A DNA stretch of 64,000 bases from CAZAMB01 sp964486335 (lineage in GTDB: Bacteria; Planctomycetota; Phycisphaerae; UBA1845). Positions 45,421 to 55,244 of the stretch are shown piece after piece; positions within the stretch are counted from its first letter, which is position 1, and every line of letters starts with the position of its first letter. Location: the NCBI GenBank assembly GCA_964486335.1, contig CAZAMB010000009.1, positions 1-64,000 of the forward strand. The letters run 5' to 3'. The translations under genes were made by a program, and so were the position numbers. The notes below the pieces were generated by a model. That model had not been told where the DNA came from, searched no databases, and saw only the letters and a program-made list of their open reading frames with translations.

Positions 45421-45894
45421 GTGGCATGGCCCGTGAGGGTAACAACCTCAAGGAACGGTCTGTCCGGGATTCGAAACGTGTTAGCGTCCTTTCAAAAACC
45501 TGCGTCCCGTCGACGAATCTTGCTGGCCCACGGCGAGGATTCAGGTGGAGCGACCTGGGTACGCCAGGCGGAAGTCGCTTTTGGTCCGTCGGGATTCGAC
45601 CTTTGTCAGGCCCGTACCGGACCGGAAACCATCCGTCGAGTCGAGGAAGGCGGTTTGGCGGCCGCGGTTGTCGTCGAGAACCACCGCGATATCGACGGAC
45701 TGTCGTTGCTTCGGATCATCCGGTCCGTCGACAACATTCTTCCCTGCTGGTTGCTGACGCACGACACGCGGCGGCAGACGTTCGAGGTTGCGCTCTCGCT
45801 TCGCGTGATAAGCGTCTTCTCGCTGGCGATCGGAGCACATGAATTGGCGGACGCCATCCGCAAGCGATTGCCGGCGTCCGATGAACTGAGTTGA
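45421..45894 (+). CDS. Degenerate response-regulator receiver-like protein
   Basis: 157 residues from GTG 45421; another GTG (45478) just before ASFQKPASRRRILLAHGED is also possible and would give 138. The core fits a receiver fold: ILLAHGED, VVVENHRDIDGLSLLRIIR and CWLLTHDTRRQ. The phospho-acceptor Asp seems replaced by Glu or Asn (VVVEN), and the conserved Lys is not obvious (VFSLAIGAHELADAI). It may thus act without phosphorylation. Its position 51 bases upstream of groES suggests a stress-related regulator. The function is not identified. Confidence 0.55.
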   Translation: MAWPVRVTTSRNGLSGIRNVLASFQKPASRRRILLAHGEDSGGATWVRQAEVAFGPSGFDLCQARTGPETIRRVEEGGLAAAVVVENHRDIDGLSLLRIIRSVDNILPCWLLTHDTRRQTFEVALSLRVISVFSLAIGAHELADAIRKRLPASDELS

Positions 45895-45945
45895 TCGAAA
45901 CTGATTGGTTTCAACCTGGGTCCAAGGAAAGGATTGGAGAAGAAT

Positions 45946-46242
45946 ATGCCCAAGCTCAATATCAAGCCGTTGGGGGACAAAGTGATCGTAAAACGCGTCG
46001 AGGCCGAGGCGAAGACCGCCGGGGGTATCGTCCTGCCCGATACGGCCAAGGAAAAGCCCAAGCGCGGCATCGTGCTTGCGGTCGGAAACGGTCGTCTGCT
46101 CGACGACGGCAAGCGCGGAGAGATGCAGGTGAAAAAGGACGACGAGGTGCTCTTCACCAGCTACGCCGGCACCGAGGTCAAGATCAGCGGTGACGATTAC
46201 CTCATCATGGACGAGTCTGATATCCTCGGCGTCATTGGATAG
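45946..46242 (+). CDS. groES: Co-chaperonin GroES
   Basis: 98 residues from ATG 45946 (MPKLNIKPLGDKVIVKR), placed by GGAG upstream with spacing 7. A mobile loop (GGIVLPDTAKEKPKRG) and the C-terminal DDYLIMDESDILGVI are standard. GroES caps the GroEL cage in the cytoplasm. It is separated from groEL by 131 bp holding a REP-like palindrome. No CIRCE element is visible before the gene, so regulation probably does not use HrcA through a canonical site. Confidence 0.96.
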   Translation: MPKLNIKPLGDKVIVKRVEAEAKTAGGIVLPDTAKEKPKRGIVLAVGNGRLLDDGKRGEMQVKKDDEVLFTSYAGTEVKISGDDYLIMDESDILGVIG

Positions 46243-46328
46243 CGAGCCGGCTTCAGCCCGCGCGGAGCTTCAGAGGACGGAACATCACGAGGTTTGCAAC
46301 AGGCAAATAAGAATCAAAGAATGCGAGT

Positions 46329-46353
46329 CCGCGCGGACTGAAGTCCGCGGCTC
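46329..46353 (+). repeat. REP-like palindrome, family A copy 3
   Basis: Arms CGCGGACT and AGTCCGCG with a GA centre. Compared with copy 1, one position changed on both arms and still pairs. It lies between groES and groEL, where it could form a hairpin in the intercistronic mRNA. Confidence 0.7.
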
Positions 46354-46373
46354 GCCATAGAGAGGAAAACATA

Positions 46374-48041
<1,668 letters not shown>

Positions 48042-48141
48042 TCTAGAAACCAGAGACTGGAAACTAGACGGGCCGGTCCCCCTACCAAAAGAGGGCCGAA
48101 GGGAGTGACGCAAGTCACTCCGAACTCAACACCATTCACAG

Positions 48142-48173
48142 CGCCGGCGCGGGTATGCGGTCCCGCGCCGGCG
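48142..48173 (+). terminator. Probable terminator of groESL
   Basis: Perfect 12-bp arms (CGCCGGCGCGGG and its complement) around an eight-base loop. It is followed by ATATTCT rather than a long T-tract, so termination may be partial. Confidence 0.6.
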
Positions 48174-48206
48174 ATATTCTCATCGTGCGATCGGTATCGG
48201 TCACTG

Positions 48207-48264
48207 TAGGGCGGGCAGTGCCCGCCATTTGAGAAAAAGTTGCGGCGGGCGAAGCCCGCCCGAC
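48207..48264. repeat. Two adjacent GC palindromes (family C) at the left edge of the ATPase islet
   Basis: GGGCGGGCAGTGCCCGCC and, 15 bases later, GGCGGGCGAAGCCCGCC. A match to the first, GGGCAGTGCCCGCCC, is at 51101-51115 on the other side of the next two genes. Confidence 0.6.
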
Positions 48265-48312
48265 AAAGAGCAAGACCTGCCGAATGACAAGACCGATTCA
48301 GATGCTCTTGGC

Positions 48313-50262
48313 ATGAATACAGCAACGGAAACGCCAGTAGTCGAAATGCCACGGCCTGCACCGCCTTTGTTCGAAGAACTATTTTGCGCAAAGACACCGC
48401 TGCGCGACACCTATCCCGAATTGACCGACGGGGAACCGCTCAAGAGACTTTCGTCTCTTAATGTATTCATTGGTGTCAACAATTCAGGAAAATCTCGACT
48501 ATTGCGTGGACTATTTGCGTCGCAGCAGGATAGGTTCCTACCGTTCATCGCCAAAGAGCACAATGCGTTGATAAGTGAAGTACGCGCCAAAATCCATGAA
48601 CTGAAATCTCAATATGGTGCCCCTACAGATCGCAATTTCAATACTACATTAGATCAACTACAGGACATTGGCGTCGTTCGACAGGCTGCCGACATATTGC
48701 AACCATTCATCAACGCCGTTTCTGTACTCTCCAATTGCCAATCTACAACCAGACAGCCACCCAATCCGCAAAATGCCACTGAGTACCAGAAGTACGCGGA
48801 ACAATTGAAACCCCAATTGGAAAGACTCAGAAGTGCCTGTCCTGCAATGGACTCCCTTGCCCGCTGGTACATCCCTGCGCTTCGAGGTCTTCGCCACCCA
48901 AGCGACGGAAGGGATTTGTTTAGGGCGAGAGCAAAAAAAGATCATTTTGCAGCCACGGAGCTGGGGCACGTTGCACCTGAGCGCAATCAAGGGATATTGC
49001 TTTCATCCAATATTCGACACGAAATATTTGCAGGACTTGATCTTTATGTTTTTATTCATGATTACCTGCTCGGGAGTTTTGAGCAACGAGAAAAGATACG
49101 GCAATTCGAAGAGTTCCTCGGTGTCGAGTTTTTCGACGGCCAAAGAGTTACTCTGATCCCTCGCGTGAACGACGACGTTGTCCACGTCAAGATCGGCAAC
49201 GAGGCCGAGCAACCGATATACAATCTGGGGGACGGCATCCAGCAGATCATCATCCTGACATTCCCGATCTTCTTACTCGCTGACAAGCCCCTGCTATTGT
49301 TCATCGAAGAACCCGAACTTTTCCTGCATCCGGGTCTTCAGCGAAAGTTGATTCGGGCCTTGATCGACACGCCGGGTATAGCTCGGCAAACATTCGTGGC
49401 AACCCATTCCAATCATTTTCTTGACATTACGCTCGAGGAGAGTCGAATCTCCGTATTCAGGTTTCGCAAGTATCCGCTGCCATCGAATCAACAGGAGGTG
49501 ACTCCGGCATTTTCGATCCAGCCGCTATCGAACAAAGATTTTCCTTTTCTTCGTGAACTCGGCGTGACGAATTCCTCGGTCATGCTCGCCAACTGCACGA
49601 TTTGGGTCGAGGGGATTACCGACCGACTGTACTTCCAAAAATACCTCGAACTCTATTGGGCGCATACTAATCAAAGCTACGTCGAAGGCATTCATTTTGC
49701 TTTTGTGGAATACGGCGGGGCGTGCATCACGCACTGGTCGTTTCTGGAAAATGAGCCCCATCCGATCGATGCAGAACGACTTTGCGGCGAACTATTCTTG
49801 ATAGTCGATTGCGACAAAGGGAAGGATGTACGGCACGCCAAGCTCCAAGAAAAGCTCGGCGACCGGTTCCGCCGCCTTGGCTGCAGAGAAGTGGAAAACC
49901 TGCTCTCCCCTACGGTCATCAAACGCGTTGTAGCGTCATACGAAGGCGTCGATGACATCAACCTCGCAAAGAACTTTGAGCAAAATGACTACCGCGACGA
50001 TTACCTCGGGACTTTTATTGAAGATAGCGTTCTACCGGATAATCTGAAAAGCAAGAGACAGCGTAACGCACAGGCCATAGGCAACAAGGGTGCCTACGCT
50101 GCCGAGTCGGGAACACTAAAAGACAAACTTGGCTTTGCGAGCAAGGCCATTGCCGCCATGAACTCAGTCGATGATCTTTCAATGGATGCCAGAAAACTAT
50201 GTGAAGAAGTTACTTCGTTCATTCAAAATCATAATCCTGAACTCCGTACCATCAATCGTTGA
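48313..50262 (+). CDS. OLD-family-like ATPase/TOPRIM nuclease
   Basis: 649 residues. N-terminal ABC-type ATPase: Walker A IGVNNSGKSRLL (near residue 54), long helical insert, Walker B LLLFIEEPELFLHPG (near 327) and H-loop ATHSNHFLD. C-terminal TOPRIM domain: WVEGITDRLYFQ (near 433) and LIVDCDKGKD (near 498), with the metal-binding acidic residues intact. This is OLD-type architecture, which in phages and bacteria acts as a nuclease in interference and defence. Base composition is visibly more A/T-rich than neighbouring genes. I start at ATG 48313 because the upstream TTG would lie in a repeat. No UvrD partner follows, so it is not a Gabija-type pair. Confidence 0.82.
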   Translation: MNTATETPVVEMPRPAPPLFEELFCAKTPLRDTYPELTDGEPLKRLSSLNVFIGVNNSGKSRLLRGLFASQQDRFLPFIAKEHNALISEVRAKIHELKSQYGAPTDRNFNTTLDQLQDIGVVRQAADILQPFINAVSVLSNCQSTTRQPPNPQNATEYQKYAEQLKPQLERLRSACPAMDSLARWYIPALRGLRHPSDGRDLFRARAKKDHFAATELGHVAPERNQGILLSSNIRHEIFAGLDLYVFIHDYLLGSFEQREKIRQFEEFLGVEFFDGQRVTLIPRVNDDVVHVKIGNEAEQPIYNLGDGIQQIIILTFPIFLLADKPLLLFIEEPELFLHPGLQRKLIRALIDTPGIARQTFVATHSNHFLDITLEESRISVFRFRKYPLPSNQQEVTPAFSIQPLSNKDFPFLRELGVTNSSVMLANCTIWVEGITDRLYFQKYLELYWAHTNQSYVEGIHFAFVEYGGACITHWSFLENEPHPIDAERLCGELFLIVDCDKGKDVRHAKLQEKLGDRFRRLGCREVENLLSPTVIKRVVASYEGVDDINLAKNFEQNDYRDDYLGTFIEDSVLPDNLKSKRQRNAQAIGNKGAYAAESGTLKDKLGFASKAIAAMNSVDDLSMDARKLCEEVTSFIQNHNPELRTINR

Positions 50263-50436
50263 TGACGTATCACGCTGTGGTGATGCTATTGGGAGCAAGA
50301 GGGGCGGCGTATGCCACCGCTTTGTGGGTAGTGATTTGATTCGGGCGGGATCGTGGCTTCGGGAGTTCCGTGTGCATCGATCCGTTGCGGGGATCGGCCC
50401 GTCAGGCGACAATCGAGCCAAAACAGGAAATCAGCG

Positions 50437-50859
50437 ATGTCGCTGGAACAATATGCTTTCATCGCAAGATCGGACGTGCCGACTCGGGCGCAATGGCAGT
50501 CGGCGATCGACGCACTGGGCTTTGACCTGTCCAATGACCCTTCCCTGGTTCCCTTCGAGTCTTCCGGATTTCTGCCTTGTCTCATTCGAGACGAAGAGTC
50601 CGGGTTCGAGATTTATTACGAATCGGCGGCGGAGTTGACCTTTGGGAACCCGCAACTCAAAGAGGCAGTCGGAGCAAGAGAAGCCAGCATCTCGTTTCGC
50701 TGGGGCGGAGATTTCCTTGAGTGCGCCTGCGTCCTGATCGCGTCGGCGGCGCTGGCCAAGTCGTGCAATGCGGTCGTCTACTATCCTGACGACGATAAGA
50801 TCTACGATGTCGAAGCATTGCTTGCAGAGGCGCGCGCCGTTTTGGATGCCGAAAGGTGA
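50437..50859 (+). CDS. Unknown protein downstream of the OLD-like gene
   Basis: 140 residues from ATG 50437 with AGGA upstream. Features: acidic and aromatic content, sequence FEIYYESAAELTFGNP, ISFRWGGDFLECACVLI and ADEALLAEARAVL-like C-terminus. No signal, no membrane segment and no motif I recognise. It lies 174 bases after the OLD-like gene, on the same strand, within the repeat-bounded islet, so it may be a partner or immunity-like component. Function is not inferred beyond that. Confidence 0.55.
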   Translation: MSLEQYAFIARSDVPTRAQWQSAIDALGFDLSNDPSLVPFESSGFLPCLIRDEESGFEIYYESAAELTFGNPQLKEAVGAREASISFRWGGDFLECACVLIASAALAKSCNAVVYYPDDDKIYDVEALLAEARAVLDAER

Positions 50860-51035
50860 TCTCCGTCAAACTTGCGAGCGCGAGTCCTTCTCTACGGACA
50901 TGAGAGCCGGTGGCACGGCCGGGAGGGTGAGGGGCGGCGAGTGGCACTGCGTTGTGAGCGATGTGGGGCTATTTCAAAATCGAACAACGAGCTCTTTACG
51001 CACAATCTGGTCGAACGACTTTTCCGGAAGGCCGT

Positions 51036-51095
51036 GGGGCCGCGCGAACTGAAGGGGGATGGCGCTGGGGCCGCGCGAACTGAAGTTCGCGGCTC
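51036..51095 (+). repeat. REP-like palindromes, family A: half copy and full copy
   Basis: A truncated unit (51036-51054) stops after one arm and GAAG. The full unit (51071-51095) has arms CGCGAACT and AGTTCGCG. Both are preceded by GGGG. It sits in the 475-bp stretch 50860-51334, which otherwise has only the terminator and short unconvincing frames, one with a CERCG motif. Confidence 0.7.
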
Positions 51096-51097
51096 GC

Positions 51098-51115
51098 GGG
51101 GGCAGTGCCCGCCCT
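51098..51115. repeat. Family C palindrome at the right edge of the ATPase islet
   Basis: GGGGGCAGTGCCCGCCC, matching the core of the palindrome at 48207. Together the two bracket the OLD-like gene and its neighbour. Confidence 0.55.
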
Positions 51116-51275
51116 AAAAGGAGCACGGCCTACTTGACGGTCTCACCCTTGCGATTCGTCATGGATTGAAGATGCGAATTCGCCGATTCTCTCCATGAGT
51201 TCTGGAAGTCTTGAGGCAACAGGAAATTCGGCCGCCGGGGGCGATACTCGCGGGTGAATCCGGGGAGATGCGCAT

Positions 51276-51315
51276 CAAAAAGGCCGCCCGCGACCTGATC
51301 GTCACGGGCGGCCTT
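51276..51315 (-). terminator. Rho-independent terminator of the M16 peptidase gene
   Basis: 11-bp perfect arms (51280-51290, 51305-51315: AAGGCCGCCCG and complement), 14-base loop, then TTTTT on the minus strand, 20 bp after the M16 stop codon. Confidence 0.85.
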
Positions 51316-51334
51316 GTTCGATGTTCAAGCCGCG

Positions 51335-54136
51335 TTACGAAGGCGACTTTGTCTCCGGCGGGTTGGCTTCCTTGGGCTCGCTGGGTTTTTGAAGATCGCC
51401 GGCCTTGACCTTCACCAATCGGCTCGGGTCGAAGTACTTGGCGACCGCTTTTTGAATCTGCTCGCGGCTCAGCGACTGAACCTGTTGATCGAGCTTGGCG
51501 TGATAGTCCATGGTCCGGCCGTTGAACAATCCGCTCGCCAGCTGACCCGCGACGAACACGTCGTTGGCCATGTTGTTTTTGGTTTTCAATGCCATGCTCG
51601 TTTTGGCATCGGCAAGCTCTTCGTCGGTGATTCCGTCCTTGAACCAGCCATTGATCTCTTCGAGCAGGACGTCGTAGGCCTTGTGAGCATTCTCGGTGGC
51701 ACAAATGCCGAACCCGATCAGCACGCCGCGGCGGTCCTGATCATCCGCGGAGAAGAACGACCCCGCGCCGTAGGACAGGCCTTCCTTCTGGCGAAGCCGG
51801 TTGAGCAATCGCGATTTGGCGCTGCTGCCGAGGACGTGATTGGCAACGGCCATGGCCGCGAAATCGGGCTCGTCATCGCGGAGTTCGAGGTTCAAGCCCG
51901 CACCGACGATGGCCATTTTCTTGTCGGCGGTATAGATCAGTTCCTCGCCGGAGGCGATGTCGCTGCGGAACGGCGTGACGACGCGCTCAAACTTGCCCGG
52001 CGACTTCCAATTGCCCAGGAGTTCCTCGATTGTTTTCTTCACCGCGGCTTCGTCGAAATCTCCGACGACGGCGAACTCGCCGTGGCTGGCGCCCAAGAAC
52101 TGCTTGTAGGCGTCCTTGATCTGTTCGACGGTCACCGCTTTCACGCGATCAATCGTTTCGGCAATCGTCGGAACATAGCGGATGTTGTCGGGCGTGTAGG
52201 GGTTGATTCTGCGGGAAAGGCTCACGAACGCCAGGGCTTGCGGGTCGGAAAGCTGCTGCTCGAGCTGCGAAAGTTGCTCCTTTTTCATGACATCCAGTTC
52301 ATCCGCCGGAAAGATCGGATCGCGCAGGATCTCCGCGACCAACTTGAGCACGGGAACGAGGTTTTCCTTGGTCGTCTCAATCCCGACCGACACCATTCCG
52401 GGCGCGCCGCCGCCGAATCCTCCACCGGCACCAAAACCGACGCGGGCTTTGAGTTTATCGAATTCGTCCCGGATCTGCTGATAAGTATGCTTGCTCGTGC
52501 CCCGCATCATCATTTCCGGGATCATACCCAGCATCGTGGTTTTGCCCTTGAAGTCGGCCTCGGTTCCGTAGCGCAACGTCAACCGCGCTCGAACCGCGTT
52601 GCCGCGCGTCGATTTCGAAAGGAAGGCCAGTTTCAAGCCGCCGGGAAGCTCCGATCGCTTGGTGCGTTTTTCAATGTTCTCGGGCGTCGCGTCGAAGGCC
52701 TCGCCTTCGGCGATGTCACCGCTGCCCTTGTAGTCCTTCACGAGAGCGAGGACATCGGGAGCGGGAGGCACGGTGGTGCGAATCGGATCCTTCGTCGGGA
52801 TGAAAACACCCGACGTGCGGTTGCTTTGCGTATAATACTGGGTGGCGACGCGCTGGAGGTCTTCGGGCTTGAGCGCGGCGATGCGATCGCGGTGGATGAA
52901 GAACAGTCTCCAGTCACCCATCGCCGCCCATTCGGAAAGTTCCACGCCGATTCGATCGCTTCGTGTCAAGTTCAGTTCAATGTTCTTGAGCAGATTGGCC
53001 TTGGCCCGTTCGGCCTCCTCGGGCGTGACAGGCTGGGCGGCGAACCCTTCCAGAACCTCGGTCATTTTCTTCAAGACCGGATGTGGATCCTGCTCAATTC
53101 GGACTTCGGCCATGAATTCGGCCGCGCCTGGCTCGGCCCAGCCAAACGCGTTCCCATAGATGGAGGCGGCCAAACCGGACTCAACCAAGGCCTTGTAGAG
53201 CCGGCCCGAGGGTTCGTTGGTCAGAACGTGGGCGAGCGCGTCCAACGCGGGATAGTCGGCGTGCGAACCGGCACAGATATGGTAGATCGCGCCCACCGCT
53301 CCGACGTCGCTGTTGCGACGAAGGATCACTTGCCGCTCGCCGTCCTGAATGGGTTCGACTGTATAGGTTCCCGACAAGGTTCGTTGGGGGCGCGGGAGCA
53401 CGCCGAAATACTTGCTGACCAATCCGAGGGCCTTGTCCGGCTCAAACTTTCCGGCGACGACGACCATGGCGTTATCGGGTTGGTAATATTTCTTGTAAAA
53501 GGCCTGGAGGTTCTCGATGGGGACGCGCTCGATGTCCTCGCGCGATCCGATGGTGCTCTTGCCGTAATTGTGCCAGATGTAGGCACTCGACATCATTCGT
53601 TCGGACAGTACGCCGATGGGATTGTTCTCTCCCATTTCAAACTCATTGCGAACGACGGACATTTCCGTATCGAGGTCGCTCTTGCGAACGAAGCTGTTGA
53701 CCATGCGATCGGCTTCCATCTTGATGGCGAATTCGAGGTTTTCGTCGGACGCGGGAAGCGTTTCGAAGTAGTTGGTGCGATCGACCCACGTCGTACCGTT
53801 GAACCGGGCGCCATGATCTTCCAGCACGCCCCAGATGTTTTCGTAGGTCGGCGTGCCCTTGAACACCATATGCTCCAGCAGGTGGGCCATTCCCGTCTCG
53901 CCGAGTCCTTCATGGCGCGAACCGACGAAGTAGGTCACGTTGACCGTGACGGTCGGTTTGGACGGATCTGGAAAGAGCAGGAGCCGAAGTCCGTTGTCGT
54001 ACTGATACTCCGTAATACCTTCGACGCTAGTGACTTTTTTGGGCTGGGCTTCGGCCCTGGCCCAGGTTGGAGCCAAGGCGGCTGCGCACAGCGTGCATGC
54101 AATCCACTTCATCCAACGTCGTTCGTTTCGATTCAT
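51335..54136 (-). CDS. Secreted M16-family zinc metallopeptidase, two-half fusion
   Basis: 933 residues from ATG 54136 (AGGA at spacing 8; signal peptide with CTLCAAALAPTWARA). First half: HxxEH motif His85-Glu88-His89 in HLLEHMVFKGT, third ligand Glu165 in NEFEMGE. The second half, from about residue 490, has the same fold but no HxxEH motif, as expected for the non-catalytic partner. Such fused enzymes degrade small or unfolded peptides in the periplasm. A strong terminator follows. A reading frame on the opposite strand runs almost the full length and is a shadow. Confidence 0.94.
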   Translation of the reverse strand: MNRNERRWMKWIACTLCAAALAPTWARAEAQPKKVTSVEGITEYQYDNGLRLLLFPDPSKPTVTVNVTYFVGSRHEGLGETGMAHLLEHMVFKGTPTYENIWGVLEDHGARFNGTTWVDRTNYFETLPASDENLEFAIKMEADRMVNSFVRKSDLDTEMSVVRNEFEMGENNPIGVLSERMMSSAYIWHNYGKSTIGSREDIERVPIENLQAFYKKYYQPDNAMVVVAGKFEPDKALGLVSKYFGVLPRPQRTLSGTYTVEPIQDGERQVILRRNSDVGAVGAIYHICAGSHADYPALDALAHVLTNEPSGRLYKALVESGLAASIYGNAFGWAEPGAAEFMAEVRIEQDPHPVLKKMTEVLEGFAAQPVTPEEAERAKANLLKNIELNLTRSDRIGVELSEWAAMGDWRLFFIHRDRIAALKPEDLQRVATQYYTQSNRTSGVFIPTKDPIRTTVPPAPDVLALVKDYKGSGDIAEGEAFDATPENIEKRTKRSELPGGLKLAFLSKSTRGNAVRARLTLRYGTEADFKGKTTMLGMIPEMMMRGTSKHTYQQIRDEFDKLKARVGFGAGGGFGGGAPGMVSVGIETTKENLVPVLKLVAEILRDPIFPADELDVMKKEQLSQLEQQLSDPQALAFVSLSRRINPYTPDNIRYVPTIAETIDRVKAVTVEQIKDAYKQFLGASHGEFAVVGDFDEAAVKKTIEELLGNWKSPGKFERVVTPFRSDIASGEELIYTADKKMAIVGAGLNLELRDDEPDFAAMAVANHVLGSSAKSRLLNRLRQKEGLSYGAGSFFSADDQDRRGVLIGFGICATENAHKAYDVLLEEINGWFKDGITDEELADAKTSMALKTKNNMANDVFVAGQLASGLFNGRTMDYHAKLDQQVQSLSREQIQKAVAKYFDPSRLVKVKAGDLQKPSEPKEANPPETKSPS

Positions 54137-54288
54137 GACAGTTTTCCTATGGCAGGGTGAATGTGCGCGGTCCCGAAGCAAACTCGGCGTGCAAACCGCA
54201 ATGGGCGCTCAAGCCCCCATTATTCGACGCGCCATCCTACCTCGGCATTGCACCATTCGCCAGTCGGACTGACAGTTTTGGACAACGA

Positions 54289-54681
54289 TCAGCCGGAAAG
54301 GACCGGCACAGGCTTTCCGGCCTCATCGACGGCCACAAAGACCACCTCCGCTTCGGTGACGTTGATGAGCTGGTCCGGGTCGTGGCGTCGGCGGGCACAG
54401 ACACGGACCTTGATCGTAAGGGAGGTGCGACCGGCCTTGATCGCGTGGGCGTAGAGGCTGAGCACGTCGCCGACGAAGACAGGCTGATGAAACTCCACTT
54501 CGTGAATGGCCACAGTGACGTAGCGGTGGTGGGCCTGGCGGACGGCCTCGACATAAGCGGACTGGTCGATCAGCGAAAGGATGACACCACCGAAGATGGT
54601 CCCTTCGGCATTGGTGTCACGGGGCATCATCACCACCCGAATGGCGGGTTCCAAAGAAGGTGGTTTGATCGTGCCGGTCAT
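54289..54681 (-). CDS. Acyl-CoA thioesterase, hotdog fold (YciA-like)
   Basis: About 130 residues. Begins MTGTIKPPSLEPAIRV; the conserved segment PRDTNAEGTIFGGVILSLID is followed by YVTVAIHEVEFHQPVFVGDV and LTIKVRV, as in the YciA and BFIT-type hotdog esterases. It hydrolyses acyl-CoA. The family Asp and Gly/Asn of the active site are visible (NAEGTIFGG). A GTG at 54690 adds three residues; ATG 54681 is preferred. It lies after DUF1428 in the same direction. Confidence 0.88.
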   Translation of the reverse strand: MTGTIKPPSLEPAIRVVMMPRDTNAEGTIFGGVILSLIDQSAYVEAVRQAHHRYVTVAIHEVEFHQPVFVGDVLSLYAHAIKAGRTSLTIKVRVCARRRHDPDQLINVTEAEVVFVAVDEAGKPVPVLSG

Positions 54682-54720
54682 GGAGAACACTTTGTCAGCG
54701 ATAGGTTGCTGTCGTTAGCG

Positions 54721-55083
54721 TCAGGCCGACACCATGATCTTAAACCCGCCGTAGACCATTCGTTTGCAGTCAAAGGGCATTTTTTTCTTCGGGTCGCACA
54801 TTTCCGTCAACCTCGGATCCTTCATCACGGCGGCATTCACCTTGTCCCGATGCGCCCGCGACTTGTAGACGATCCAAGAGAAAACGACTGTCTCATCGCG
54901 TTTTGGCTTGACCAAGTCCGGAAAGGGCATGCCGAAGTGTACGTTCAAGTCGTCGCCGACGCTCTCGTTGTATTCCAGCGCGCCGTGATCCCGCCAGACC
55001 TTGCCCGCTTTCCTGGCGATGGCGTAATAGGCCTTCAGATTCTTTTTTGGGACAGGCAGCACGAATCCGTCTACATATTTCAT
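54721..55083 (-). CDS. DUF1428-family protein
   Basis: 120 residues from ATG 55083 with GGAGG upstream. MKYVDGFVLPVPKKNLKAYY, VWRDHGALEYNESVGDD and PFDCKRMVYGGFKIMV fit the DUF1428 dimeric alpha/beta barrel family (YbaA-like). No catalytic residues are known for this family. It shares strand with the thioesterase gene 40 bp downstream, so co-transcription is likely. Role unknown. Confidence 0.9.
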   Translation of the reverse strand: MKYVDGFVLPVPKKNLKAYYAIARKAGKVWRDHGALEYNESVGDDLNVHFGMPFPDLVKPKRDETVVFSWIVYKSRAHRDKVNAAVMKDPRLTEMCDPKKKMPFDCKRMVYGGFKIMVSA

Positions 55084-55244
55084 TTGAATTCCTCCATAGC
55101 ACATATTGAACCATAAGCTTGGCGATTTGCAAAGGCGCAATCAGGGTCGCGCCACGAAGCCCGATAGCCGTCATCCCGCGTCCGGCCGGAAGGGTGACCT
55201 CAATCGAACGGCCCATCGCAGCCGATATACCCTGCACGGACCCA

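Noticed and set aside
45895..45945. CIRCE element before groES
   Set aside because: No TTAGCACTC/GAGTGCTAA-type inverted repeat found in the 51 bases.
48042..48068. Symmetric TCTAG...CCAG...CTGG...CTAGA text after groEL
   Set aside because: Arms are too short and broken by non-pairing AAA segments; no further copy was seen, so significance is unclear.
48313..50859. Gabija-type defence pair
   Set aside because: The second protein is only 140 residues with no UvrD-like helicase motifs.
50872..51117. Small reading frame of 81 residues with a CERCG motif
   Set aside because: Its end lies in REP repeats, no ribosome binding site is seen, and no similarity was recognised.
51314..54160. 948-residue plus-strand reading frame opposite the M16 peptidase
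   Set aside because: It mirrors the peptidase gene in a GC-rich region, has no ribosome binding site or domain, and the minus-strand protein has intact catalytic residues.
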